From Candidatus Dadabacteria bacterium (lineage in GTDB: Bacteria; Desulfobacterota_D; UBA1144; Nemesobacterales; UBA2774): a stretch of 15,226 nucleotides of DNA. A model generated the notes under the pieces. It ran no database searches, was not told where the DNA came from, and worked only from the letters and a program-made list of their open reading frames with translations. Both the position numbers and the translations under genes were made by a program. The first letter of the stretch is position 1; each line of letters begins with the position of its first letter. Positions 1 to 6,554 of the stretch are shown here, piece after piece. The stretch is from positions 1-15,226 of the forward strand of contig JAGVLR010000264.1 in NCBI GenBank assembly GCA_020054175.1, read 5' to 3'.

Positions 1-1309
1 CGGCGCCGGAGACCTTGGCGATGAGTATCGGCCCCGCGAGGCTCTTGCCCGCCGTGCCGAGCGCTATCTTTCCGGTGACGAGCTTGTAGAGAAAGCCGAA
101 GAGAAGCGTCACGACTTCGACAATCATGTTGAAGGCCTCTTTAAAGCCGTTCACTATGGCTTCGAAGAACCCGTACTTTTTCACTATCTCTTCCTGGTAG
201 GGCGAAATGCCTATCGCTCCCTTGCCCGTTTCGGGCGAGGTTTCAGGGATAATGTTCGTCGTTATCTCGTTTCCATTTCTGTCTATTAGGAGGGAGATTT
301 CCTTGCCCGCGCTTTCCTTGATTATGCCGGACATCTGCTCCCAGTCGGCTACCTGCGTCCCGTTGACGGCGAGAATTTTATCCCCTCTTTCGAGCTTGGC
401 CTGATCGGCGGGGGTGCCGGGCACAACGCCTCCGACCTGAGCCTTTATAGGCTCGCCGAAGCCTATCGCCACGATTCCCTCAGGAGATGCGACAGCCTTT
501 ACCGGGATCGTTTCGAGTGCGCCGTTCCTGTCGACCGTGATATTCAGCATCGCGTCCGGGTTAGTCTGGAGCTGGATGTTGACGTCCTTCCAGGTGGAAA
601 CCTTGCTGCCCTCGATCTCGACTACCTTGTCGCCCTTCTGAAAGCCCGCCTCGGATGCCGGCGAGTCAGGCGCGACGAAGCCGATGACAGGGGTCTGTTC
701 CAGATACGCCGGGACTGTTATTCCTATCATGAAAACTATGGGCAGGAATATGAAGGGCAGCAAAAAGTTCATGAAGGGGCCGGCGATGACGATGAGAAGC
801 CTGTTCAGAATCGGCTGGTTCGAAAATCCTCTCGGATATTCCTTCTCGGAATATGTGTACGGCCCGGGGAGGCTTTGGGGCTTCGCTTTTATCTCGACTT
901 TCTTGTCGTCCCTTTCGATCGTGAAAAGGAATTCCCTTTCGGGCTCTTTTTCGAGCGTGGCTTCGAGCGACTTCCATCTCTCGAAGGACTTGAGATCGAA
1001 GCCGTCTATCGCCACTATCCTGTCGCCGGACTGGAACCCGGCCCTCTCGGCGTCGGAGCCCGGATCGACCTTATCCACTATAAAGTTGCCCTCGGAGCCC
1101 TCGCCGTACATCTTGACGTAGCCGCCAAGGGGAAGCATGCAGACGATGTATTCCGTTTCACCCCGCCTGAAACCCAGAAGCCTTTTGCCGAAGCCGAGCG
1201 AGAACTTTTCGACCCTTACGCCGCTCCACTTGGCGACGAGGAAGTGTCCCAGCTCGTGTATGAATACCAGTATTCCAATCACGAATATAAATGCTATAAT
1301 CGCGGTCAT
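1..1309 (-). CDS. rseP: RseP-like site-2 intramembrane metalloprotease (M50), 3' end outside the window
   Basis: Membrane zinc protease of the RseP/RasP family. Known members cut transmembrane anti-sigma factors and leftover signal peptides within the membrane. The 436 codons visible begin with a hydrophobic helix carrying the HELGH zinc motif (residues 18-22), followed by the family stretch around GGYVKM (62-67). A PDZ-like segment lies at about 75-140. TM2 with an AGPFMNF motif lies at about 170-200. Two more PDZ domains lie at about 207-275 and 290-357. The reading frame runs off the window at the SLAGPILIAK segment, before the expected LDG motif, so roughly 70-90 residues are missing. The ATG is preceded by AGGAG at 1320-1324, which overlaps the TAG stop of dxr 13 bases upstream, implying coupling. 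The odd feature is the third PDZ, placed ahead of TM2; E. coli RseP has two, both after TM2. The family call is secure. Confidence 0.96.
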   Translation of the reverse strand, partial: MTAIIAFIFVIGILVFIHELGHFLVAKWSGVRVEKFSLGFGKRLLGFRRGETEYIVCMLPLGGYVKMYGEGSEGNFIVDKVDPGSDAERAGFQSGDRIVAIDGFDLKSFERWKSLEATLEKEPEREFLFTIERDDKKVEIKAKPQSLPGPYTYSEKEYPRGFSNQPILNRLLIVIAGPFMNFLLPFIFLPIVFMIGITVPAYLEQTPVIGFVAPDSPASEAGFQKGDKVVEIEGSKVSTWKDVNIQLQTNPDAMLNITVDRNGALETIPVKAVASPEGIVAIGFGEPIKAQVGGVVPGTPADQAKLERGDKILAVNGTQVADWEQMSGIIKESAGKEISLLIDRNGNEITTNIIPETSPETGKGAIGISPYQEEIVKKYGFFEAIVNGFKEAFNMIVEVVTLLFGFLYKLVTGKIALGTAGKSLAGPILIAKVSGA

Positions 1310-1322
1310 CTGTTATTTTCTC

Positions 1323-2474
1323 CTAGTTTCCGATTATGGCGAGCGCGGTCTCTCTCGCCCAGGCGTCGCTTTCGAGAACGGCTTCAAGCGAATCCGCCGG
1401 TTGTGTTTTGTGCAGCTCCATAACTTTTTCGACGGTATTAACTATACCCGTAAAGCCGAGTCTTCCCGAAAGGAACTCGTGAACGGCGACTTCGTTGGCC
1501 CCGTTCATCACGGCGGGCATTGTGCCCCCCTCTTCGAGCGCGCCGAAAGCGAGCGGTATCGAGGGGAATTTTTCCCTGTCCACCTCGGCGAACGTGAGCT
1601 CGCCGAAGCTCCCGGGTGTGGCCGTGTGGCCGTTAAGCTCTATACGCCCGGGGTAGGTGAGCGCATAGGCTATCGGTATTCTCATGTCGGGTTTACTCAT
1701 CTGCGATATCAGTGAGCCGTCTATATATTCTACCATAGAGTGCACTATGCTCTGGGGATGTATCCAGACGGATATGCTGCCTGCGCCGAATCCGAAGAGC
1801 CAGCGGGCCTCTATTACCTCGAATCCCTTGTTCATGAGGGTGGCGGAATCTATCGTGATTTTGCTGCCCATCTTCCACGTCGGATGCTTGAGCGCGACTT
1901 CGACGGGGACATTTTCAAGCTCTTCCCGTGAAGCATTAAGGAAAGGGCCGCCCGAGGCTGTTAAAATTATGCGCTTTACGTGCTCGCGGCTGCCGCATTC
2001 GAGCGCCTGGAATATGGCGCTGTGCTCGCTGTCGACGGGGATTATCACGGAGCCGCTCTTTTCCGCCTCGCGCGTTATGATCTCGCCGGCGACGACGAGG
2101 GATTCCTTGTTCGCCAGCGCTATATTCTTCCCGGCCTTTACGGCTGTTAGAGTCGGAAGGAGCCCCGACGCCCCGACTATGGACGAGACGACGTGCCCGG
2201 ATTCCTCCATGCCAGCGATCTCGCAGGCGCCGATTTCGCCGTGGAGTATCTCCGTCTTCTCGCCCGGTATCAGCGCGCGGAGCGTGTCAGCAAGGGCTTT
2301 ATCGCGGACTGAAACAGCTACAGGCTTGAACGCGCGAATCTGCTCCGCCAGGAGCTGTATATTCTCGCCGGCGGTGAGACCGACGACGCGGAATTTGTCC
2401 GGGTGCTGTGAAACGACGTCGAGAGTTTGTTGTCCGATCGAGCCGGTCGAGCCGAGTATGGAAATATTCTTCAA
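1323..2474 (-). CDS. dxr: 1-deoxy-D-xylulose 5-phosphate reductoisomerase
   Basis: Cytoplasmic NADPH-dependent enzyme converting DXP to 2-C-methyl-D-erythritol 4-phosphate, the committed step of the MEP isoprenoid pathway. The 383-aa protein has the usual length. It opens with the NADPH-binding GSTGSIG motif (about residues 7-13). Further family signatures are VDSEHSAIFQ (substrate and metal site), the KITIDSATLMNKG stretch, HPQSIVHSMVEY, and NGANEVAVHEFL near the C-terminus. The start is TTG at 2474, placed so that the N-terminus matches the family exactly. It overlaps the TGA of uppS by four bases (TTGA), with AAGGGA upstream inside uppS, so it is probably translated by coupling. It is followed by rseP. 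In many genomes cdsA lies between uppS and dxr, but there is no room for it here. Identification is secure. Confidence 0.97.
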   Translation of the reverse strand: MKNISILGSTGSIGQQTLDVVSQHPDKFRVVGLTAGENIQLLAEQIRAFKPVAVSVRDKALADTLRALIPGEKTEILHGEIGACEIAGMEESGHVVSSIVGASGLLPTLTAVKAGKNIALANKESLVVAGEIITREAEKSGSVIIPVDSEHSAIFQALECGSREHVKRIILTASGGPFLNASREELENVPVEVALKHPTWKMGSKITIDSATLMNKGFEVIEARWLFGFGAGSISVWIHPQSIVHSMVEYIDGSLISQMSKPDMRIPIAYALTYPGRIELNGHTATPGSFGELTFAEVDREKFPSIPLAFGALEEGGTMPAVMNGANEVAVHEFLSGRLGFTGIVNTVEKVMELHKTQPADSLEAVLESDAWARETALAIIGN

Positions 2475-3229
2475 ATGACTTCCCTTATCTTCACCTGCTC
2501 CCCGGTCAGCCCGAATCTCCTCTCGCGTTTCTGGTAGTTGAGTATCGCTTTTACGAGGTGCCCCTTCCGGAAGTCGGGCCAGAGGGTTTTAGTTACGTAG
2601 ATTTCAGTGTACGCCAGCTGCCAGAGCATGAAGTTCGAAATTCTCATCTCGCCGCTCGTGCGGATGAGGAGGTCTGGCTCGGGCAGGTTGGCCGTGTATA
2701 AATAGGAAGAGAAATTGGCGGTGCTTATGTTCTCGGGAGATGAAGCGCCGTCGGACACCATGCGCTTCACGGCGTCGAGGATTTCCTCCCTCCCTCCGTA
2801 ACTTAAGGCGAGAGTCAGCGTCATGTCGCGGCAGTGCCTCGTTTTTTCCATCGTGTCGTCGAGTGCGGCGTGAACGTCTTCGGGAAGCTCCCGGAGCCTT
2901 CCTATCGCGTTCAGCCTGATCCCGTTTTCGATGAGCGTGTCGCTCTCTGTAGAGAGGTAGTGTTTCAGCAGTCCCATGAGGGCGTCGACCTCGAGCTTGG
3001 GCCTCTGCCAGTTCTGGGCCGAGAATGCGTAGAGGGTGACGTAGCGGACGCCGATATTGCGAGCCGCGCGTACGACAGATCGGACGGACTTCATCCCTTC
3101 CCTGTGCCCGCTGATACGGTCGAGGTTTTTAACATTCGCCCACCTGCCGTTCCCGTCCATTATTATCGCTATATGGGCGGGTAGCTTTTCCGGGAGTATC
3201 GACGATTCGAGTTTCCCCTTCATTGGCAT
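2471..3229 (-). CDS. uppS: Undecaprenyl diphosphate synthase (cis-prenyltransferase)
   Basis: Condenses isopentenyl-PP units onto farnesyl-PP to give the C55 lipid carrier for peptidoglycan and other envelope polymers. The 252 aa are typical of the family. Motifs are MDGNGRW with catalytic Asp25, SGHREG (about 40-45), an FSxxNWxRP segment, and the C-terminal RTSGEMRISNF and LWPDF blocks. One difference is Gln72 (FSAQNW) where E. coli and many homologues have Glu (FSxENW). The ATG at 3229 is supported by GAGGTG at 3239-3244, nine bases upstream. The same stretch contains a perfect extended -10 (TGTTATAAT, 3232-3240), so a promoter initiating close to the second Met (3223) cannot be excluded. 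It overlaps dxr by four bases at its 3' end. A small membrane protein gene precedes it by 72 bases on the same strand. Confidence 0.96.
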   Translation of the reverse strand: MPMKGKLESSILPEKLPAHIAIIMDGNGRWANVKNLDRISGHREGMKSVRSVVRAARNIGVRYVTLYAFSAQNWQRPKLEVDALMGLLKHYLSTESDTLIENGIRLNAIGRLRELPEDVHAALDDTMEKTRHCRDMTLTLALSYGGREEILDAVKRMVSDGASSPENISTANFSSYLYTANLPEPDLLIRTSGEMRISNFMLWQLAYTEIYVTKTLWPDFRKGHLVKAILNYQKRERRFGLTGEQVKIREVI

Positions 3230-3301
3230 AAATTATAACACCTCACGCTTATTAAAAAAGTGAAATCAGGGCCGCCGGAAAGGACTTTGAAACCGCTCCC
3301 G

Positions 3302-3541
3302 CTATTGATTAAAGAGCACCTTCGAGGCGTAGGAAAGGGGACAGGCGATGAGGATGACTATAAGCATTACAGTCGAAACCACGAGAAATGTAAGGCAGTA
3401 AAAATAGAACGAAAGCGGCACGAACAGGATTCTGAGGGGGAGGGGCCAGTGCCTCGCGAGCTGGAGCACGACGGATGTGTAGCTCTTTATGAACCTGCTG
3501 AGAACCGTATAAATCATGTCAATCATGTGGTTTACCCACAT
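3302..3541 (-). CDS. Small hydrophobic membrane protein, unrecognised (79 aa)
   Basis: I do not recognise this protein. It is 79 aa, with a basic amphipathic N-terminal third and a long hydrophobic stretch at about residues 36-68 that could form one or two membrane helices, ending in a short polar tail. Its codons (CTC, AGG, ATA, TCG, GTC) resemble those of neighbouring genes, which favours a real gene over chance. It lies on the uppS strand 72 bases upstream and may be co-transcribed with uppS-dxr-rseP. The start is uncertain: the ATG at 3541 lacks an SD and sits four bases after a TATAAA, and in-frame ATGs at 3526 and 3517 are alternatives. A plus-strand ORF covering the same region is charged and lacks family features, so I take it as the shadow. 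Confidence 0.55.
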   Translation of the reverse strand: MWVNHMIDMIYTVLSRFIKSYTSVVLQLARHWPLPLRILFVPLSFYFYCLTFLVVSTVMLIVILIACPLSYASKVLFNQ

Positions 3542-3756
3542 TAAATTTATACGATTCCCTGTGCCCTTACAACCCGTGAGCCGGCCGCGGCCGTGAATGC
3601 TCCAAAACAGGGCGGATGTGAAGTTGTCGCAGACCGGTTACGCAGCCTGCTAAAGGCGTGATTCCAGCCTTCGGAAATGCGGCTCCCATGGACACTCTAA
3701 TACTATTTGCCTCGGGTTCCTTGTTTAGTTAATCTCTAACACAGGGGTGAACTCAG
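3542..3756. other. Divergent intergenic region with inverted repeats
   Basis: This 215-base stretch separates the minus-strand envelope cluster from plus-strand ctp. It contains a 12-base palindrome (3582-3593, core GGCCGCGGCC). It has small hairpins GCCT/AGGC (around 3646-3657) and AGCC/GGCT (3666-3684). Three nested long-range complementary pairs are present: 3557-3563 with 3740-3746, 3571-3576 with 3713-3718, and 3578-3583 with 3680-3685. The outermost pair would occlude the ctp SD. I could not match the region to a known riboswitch or to 6S RNA by eye, and short complementarities of this size can arise by chance. Confidence 0.3.
3707..3735 (+). promoter_or_regulatory. Candidate sigma-70 promoter for ctp
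   Basis: TTGCCT (3707-3712), 17-base spacer, TAATCT (3730-3735). Predicted transcript start is near 3742, giving a leader of about 15 bases that contains the AGGGG SD (3743-3747). The short leader makes it somewhat tight. Confidence 0.5.
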
Positions 3757-4914
3757 GTGAAGATGCAAAGAATCACTTTCGTTCTTTTATTAGTACTGTC
3801 TTTTACCGTAGGTGTGGTTGCGGACGACGCTACCTACCAGGGCCTTTCCAACTTTACGCGCGTACTCGACCTCGTAGAAAGGAATTATGTCGAAGAGGTG
3901 AATTCCGAGGAGCTTACCAACAGCGCCATAGACGGCATGCTGAAGACCCTCGATCCGTACTCGGCATACCTCAGCCCGGATCGCTACAGGGAGCTTGAAA
4001 TAGGGACATCGGGCGAATTCGGCGGTGTCGGGATGGAGGTTACAGTCGAGGAAGGGGTGCTCACGGTGATCGCTCCGATAGAGGGCACTCCGGCGGAAAA
4101 GGCGGGGATAAAGCCGCGAGACCAGATTCTTGAGATCGAAGGGAAATCGACCGAGGGCATCGATGTGCAGGAGGCCGTTAAGCTCCTTCGCGGACCAAAG
4201 GGCAGCCCTGTGAATATTACGATTAAAAGAGAGGGAGAAGACGCGCCGAGGGTGGTTACGCTCGTCAGGGACAAAATAGTCGTAAAGAGCGTAAAAGCCG
4301 AGCTTCTCGACAACGGCATAGGATATATAAGGCTGACGCAGTTCCAGGACCATACGGCCCAGGATCTCCGGGCGGCCGTCGAGCAGCTCACGGTCCAAAA
4401 CGGAAAGGACCTCCGGGGTCTCGTTCTCGATCTCAGGAACAATCCGGGAGGGCTGCTCTCGGAGGCGATAGACGTCGTCGACGAATTCATAGACAACGGG
4501 CTGATAGTGAGCGTGAAGGGGAGGGCCGCCGACCAGACGCGTGAATACTACGCGACCAAGAAGGGCTCGTTCCAGACATTCCCGCTCGTCGTTATCGTGA
4601 ACGAGGGAAGCGCGAGCGCGTCCGAAGTCGTCGCCGAGGCGCTTCAGGACAGCCACAGGGCTACCATTCTCGGAACTAAAACATTCGGAAAAGGCTCCGT
4701 TCAGACGATAATCAAGCTCGAAGACGGCTCCGGGCTCAAGCTGACAACGGCGAAGTTTTACGCCCCGAGCGGAAGGTCTATCAATGAAGTCGGCGTAACG
4801 CCGGACATAACCGTCGAGATTACCGAACAGGACAAGACGGACAAGCAGCTCGAAAGCGCGATAAATATCCTTAAGAGCCCGCAGCAGGCCGGCAAGCCCG
4901 GCCCGAGGGGTTAG
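3757..4914 (+). CDS. ctp: C-terminal processing peptidase (S41, CtpA/Prc family)
   Basis: Periplasmic PDZ-containing serine protease. Family members trim or degrade envelope proteins, including peptidoglycan hydrolases and their regulators. The 385-aa protein starts with a signal peptide (hydrophobic residues about 7-21). An N-terminal helical domain with the LDPYSAYL signature (65-72) follows, then a PDZ domain (about 88-165), then the catalytic core with the DLRNNPGG motif (225-232). The Ser/Lys dyad is Ser287 in GSASASE and Lys312 in FGKGSVQ, with Gln316 at the same spacing as in B. subtilis CtpB (Ser309/Lys334/Gln338). The GTG at 3757 is chosen because AGGGG lies nine bases upstream; the in-frame ATG at 3763 is the alternative. 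Its TAG stop is part of the SD of the next gene, so the two are probably one operon. No key residue is missing. Confidence 0.95.
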   Translation: MKMQRITFVLLLVLSFTVGVVADDATYQGLSNFTRVLDLVERNYVEEVNSEELTNSAIDGMLKTLDPYSAYLSPDRYRELEIGTSGEFGGVGMEVTVEEGVLTVIAPIEGTPAEKAGIKPRDQILEIEGKSTEGIDVQEAVKLLRGPKGSPVNITIKREGEDAPRVVTLVRDKIVVKSVKAELLDNGIGYIRLTQFQDHTAQDLRAAVEQLTVQNGKDLRGLVLDLRNNPGGLLSEAIDVVDEFIDNGLIVSVKGRAADQTREYYATKKGSFQTFPLVVIVNEGSASASEVVAEALQDSHRATILGTKTFGKGSVQTIIKLEDGSGLKLTTAKFYAPSGRSINEVGVTPDITVEITEQDKTDKQLESAINILKSPQQAGKPGPRG

Positions 4915-4921
4915 GAGCGCT

Positions 4922-5962
4922 TTGGCACGGTCACGAAAAGGCGGCGGGAGGCGCAGAGGGCGTAAAAGAGGAAGCGGTGCTCCGGGAAAAATCCTGGCCC
5001 TTTCGCTCGTTCTGATAGCCGCCGTTGCGTTTGGTCTTTACGCCTTTTATCTCTCCAAGGACGAATCTCCGAAAATAGCCGAAAGGGCCCCTGTCCCGGA
5101 GACTGTCAAAAAGTCCCCGCCGAAAAAAGAGGCTCAGAAGAAGCCGCAGGTTAAAAAGGCCCCGAAAAAGGCGGACGAGAAGAAGCCCGCTGTAAAGGCG
5201 GAATCTCCCAAGCCGGCCGATACCCCGGACGATAAGGATAAGAAAGCCGCTCCCCGGGACGGGCACAAGCCGAGGGTCGCAATCATCGTGGACTACATCG
5301 GCCAGCACAAGGAGCCGATAGACAGGCTTCTCAAGCTGGAAGGTCCGCTTACGTTCGCCATACTGCCCAATCTCCCTTATTCGAAATATGCAGCCGAAAA
5401 GGCCCACGCCAGGGGATGGGACGTGATTCTCCACCTTCCCATGGAGCCGATGGAGTCCTCGGGTTATTCCGGGGAGGACGCGGGCGAGGACGCGCTCCTC
5501 GTAGGCCAGTCGAAGGAGGCCATACTGGCCAGGCTCGACAAGAACCTCTCGTCGTTTCCCTATATCGAAGGGGTGAACAACCACATGGGGTCCAAGTTCA
5601 TGGAGAACGACGAGCTTATGGACCTCGTTCTCGAAAGAATAAACTCGAAGGGGCTCTATTTCGTCGACAGCATGACGAGCGCTAAAAGCGTCGGATACAA
5701 GAAAGCCGCCGGCAAGGGGATGAAGGCGGTGAAGAGGGACGTTTTTTTAGACCTTTCCTCGAAGGGACCGGATTATGTTAAATCGCAGCTTAAAAAGCTG
5801 GTCGATATATCCGGCAAGAAGGGAACGGCGGTCGGTATCTGCCATCCTTATAACGCGACAATAGAGGCGCTGACAGAGTATATGCCCGTTATGGAGGGCG
5901 AAGTAGAGCTGTCGAACGCTTCCGACGTCCTTTCGAGCGGGAAAGAAGTCAGCGGAAGGTAG
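4922..5962 (+). CDS. Divergent polysaccharide deacetylase (YibQ/DUF610-like), membrane-anchored
   Basis: Matches the divergent polysaccharide deacetylase family (Pfam Polysacc_deac_2), often found next to ctp and EnvC-type genes; its substrate in most bacteria is unproven. The 346 aa begin with a very basic tail (1-22), then a single membrane helix (about 24-43), a Lys/Pro/Ala-rich linker (about 50-112) and the catalytic-fold domain (117-335). Family blocks include LHLPMEP (170-176), GVNNHMGS (217-224, His221), FVDS (247-250), DVFLD (273-277) and a CHPY segment (His308). Oddly, the usual IDDxG motif reads VDYIG: Asp124 is kept but the next residue is Tyr125, so a probable metal ligand is lost. 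The start is TTG at 4922 with AGGAG at 4913-4917 overlapping the ctp stop; no other upstream start keeps the membrane anchor. It may be a non-catalytic member. Confidence 0.88.
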   Translation: MARSRKGGGRRRGRKRGSGAPGKILALSLVLIAAVAFGLYAFYLSKDESPKIAERAPVPETVKKSPPKKEAQKKPQVKKAPKKADEKKPAVKAESPKPADTPDDKDKKAAPRDGHKPRVAIIVDYIGQHKEPIDRLLKLEGPLTFAILPNLPYSKYAAEKAHARGWDVILHLPMEPMESSGYSGEDAGEDALLVGQSKEAILARLDKNLSSFPYIEGVNNHMGSKFMENDELMDLVLERINSKGLYFVDSMTSAKSVGYKKAAGKGMKAVKRDVFLDLSSKGPDYVKSQLKKLVDISGKKGTAVGICHPYNATIEALTEYMPVMEGEVELSNASDVLSSGKEVSGR

Positions 5963-5981
5963 GAATTTCCGCCGGGTGGAG

Positions 5982-5987
5982 TATAAT
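5982..5987 (+). promoter_or_regulatory. Perfect -10 box (TATAAT) before the 58-aa gene
   Basis: TATAAT at 5982-5987 lies 20 bases after the deacetylase stop. No good -35 is visible 16-18 bases upstream. A start near 5994 would give a leader of about 23 bases containing GGAGGG. Confidence 0.4.
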
Positions 5988-6016
5988 TAAAAGATAAGAC
6001 GGAGGGTATAAGTTAA

Positions 6017-6193
6017 ATGGGACTTGTTGACGACGTCAGGAACAGACGCGATTCCTGGACGAAAAGATTCGAAGAACACAGAGATTTTGACGATGGCAGA
6101 TGTGAAAACGACCCTGAGGCTGAGGAAAAGCGGATCCTGGAGAACCGGAGAAACGTTGGGGTTTTCACCCCCAAAAAGCCTGGTGACAAGTAA
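6017..6193 (+). CDS. Small charged cytosolic protein, unrecognised (58 aa)
   Basis: I do not recognise this protein. The ATG at 6017 follows GGAGGG (6001-6006) by 10 bases and opens a 58-codon frame ending TAA at 6191-6193. The protein begins MGLVDDVRNRRDSW and is rich in Arg, Glu and Asp, with a predicted helical, heptad-like middle (about residues 10-45) and a GVFTPKKP tail. It has no signal peptide or membrane segment and contains one Cys (residue 29). It sits between the deacetylase and rpsU and has its own perfect TATAAT upstream. Longer overlapping frames on both strands lack an SD and look like shadows. The SD, start and position in an otherwise empty gap support a real gene, but homologues would have to confirm it. 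Confidence 0.6.
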   Translation: MGLVDDVRNRRDSWTKRFEEHRDFDDGRCENDPEAEEKRILENRRNVGVFTPKKPGDK

Positions 6194-6202
6194 AATCGCG
6201 CT

Positions 6203-6224
6203 CCGTTCGAACGGGGCCGCGGCC
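6203..6224. repeat. Two abutting perfect palindromes next to the rpsU -35 box
   Basis: CCGTTCGAACGG (6203-6214) is a perfect 12-base palindrome followed without a gap by GGCCGCGGCC (6215-6224), a perfect 10-base palindrome. The TTGACA of the rpsU promoter begins at the next base. The arrangement looks like an operator or upstream control site. The hairpins have no loop room and no T run, so a terminator is unlikely. The second palindrome recurs at 3583-3592. Confidence 0.5.
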
Positions 6225-6253
6225 TTGACAATTTAGCCGTAATAATTTAATTT
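6225..6253 (+). promoter_or_regulatory. Sigma-70 promoter for the rpsU-dnaG-rpoD operon
   Basis: A consensus TTGACA (6225-6230), a 17-base spacer and TAATTT (6248-6253). Predicted start is near 6260, about 30 bases before the rpsU ATG. It is one of the best-matching promoters in the window. Confidence 0.75.
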
Positions 6254-6289
6254 TTTTGAGATGATGTATAAAAACCGGGAGGAGTATTA

Positions 6290-6481
6290 ATGCCAGGAAT
6301 TGTTGTCGGTAATAACGAAAGCATAGACAGTGCGCTGAAAAGATTTAAAAAACAGGTTGAAAAAGGAGGTGTCCTGTCTGAAGTAAGAAGAAGGGAATAC
6401 TACGAGAAACCAAGCGAAAGAAAGAAGAAGAAGCTTTTTGCCGCGAAAAAGCGTGTCATCAAGCGTTCGAGAAGAAGCTAG
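6290..6481 (+). CDS. rpsU: 30S ribosomal protein S21
   Basis: Small basic ribosomal protein of the 30S head/platform region, involved in initiation. The 63-aa sequence matches the family: an acidic-basic N-terminus with VGNNESIDSALKRFKKQVEKGG, then REYYEKPSERKKKK and a very basic tail. The ATG at 6290 is preceded by GGGAGGAG (6277-6284), five bases away. It is the first gene of the rpsU-dnaG-rpoD macromolecular synthesis operon known from E. coli. A 141-base gap with a hairpin and a second candidate promoter separates it from dnaG, so S21 may be expressed at a higher level than primase, as in E. coli. The yqeY gene that often follows rpsU is absent. Confidence 0.96.
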   Translation: MPGIVVGNNESIDSALKRFKKQVEKGGVLSEVRRREYYEKPSERKKKKLFAAKKRVIKRSRRS

Positions 6482-6554
6482 CATTACTCATATATTCATA
6501 TAGACGTAGCACGCAATAATACTGGTAGGGGGACACTACTTTGTATTCAGCCAT

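Noticed and set aside
3260..3544. 94-aa plus-strand frame opposite the small membrane protein
   Set aside because: It is charged, has no recognisable features and no SD; the minus-strand frame has neighbour-like codons and a membrane segment.
3556..3740. 6S RNA, cobalamin, TPP or c-di-GMP riboswitch upstream of ctp
   Set aside because: The length is near that of 6S RNA, but the bulges are too large and no riboswitch consensus blocks were found on either strand.
3790..4656. 288-aa minus-strand frame inside ctp
   Set aside because: Antisense to a clear S41 peptidase; a shadow caused by high GC at third positions.
6013..6236. Overlapping 72-aa (minus) and 70-aa (plus) frames around the 58-aa gene
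   Set aside because: Neither has an SD; the 58-aa frame from 6017 has GGAGGG and a TATAAT upstream.
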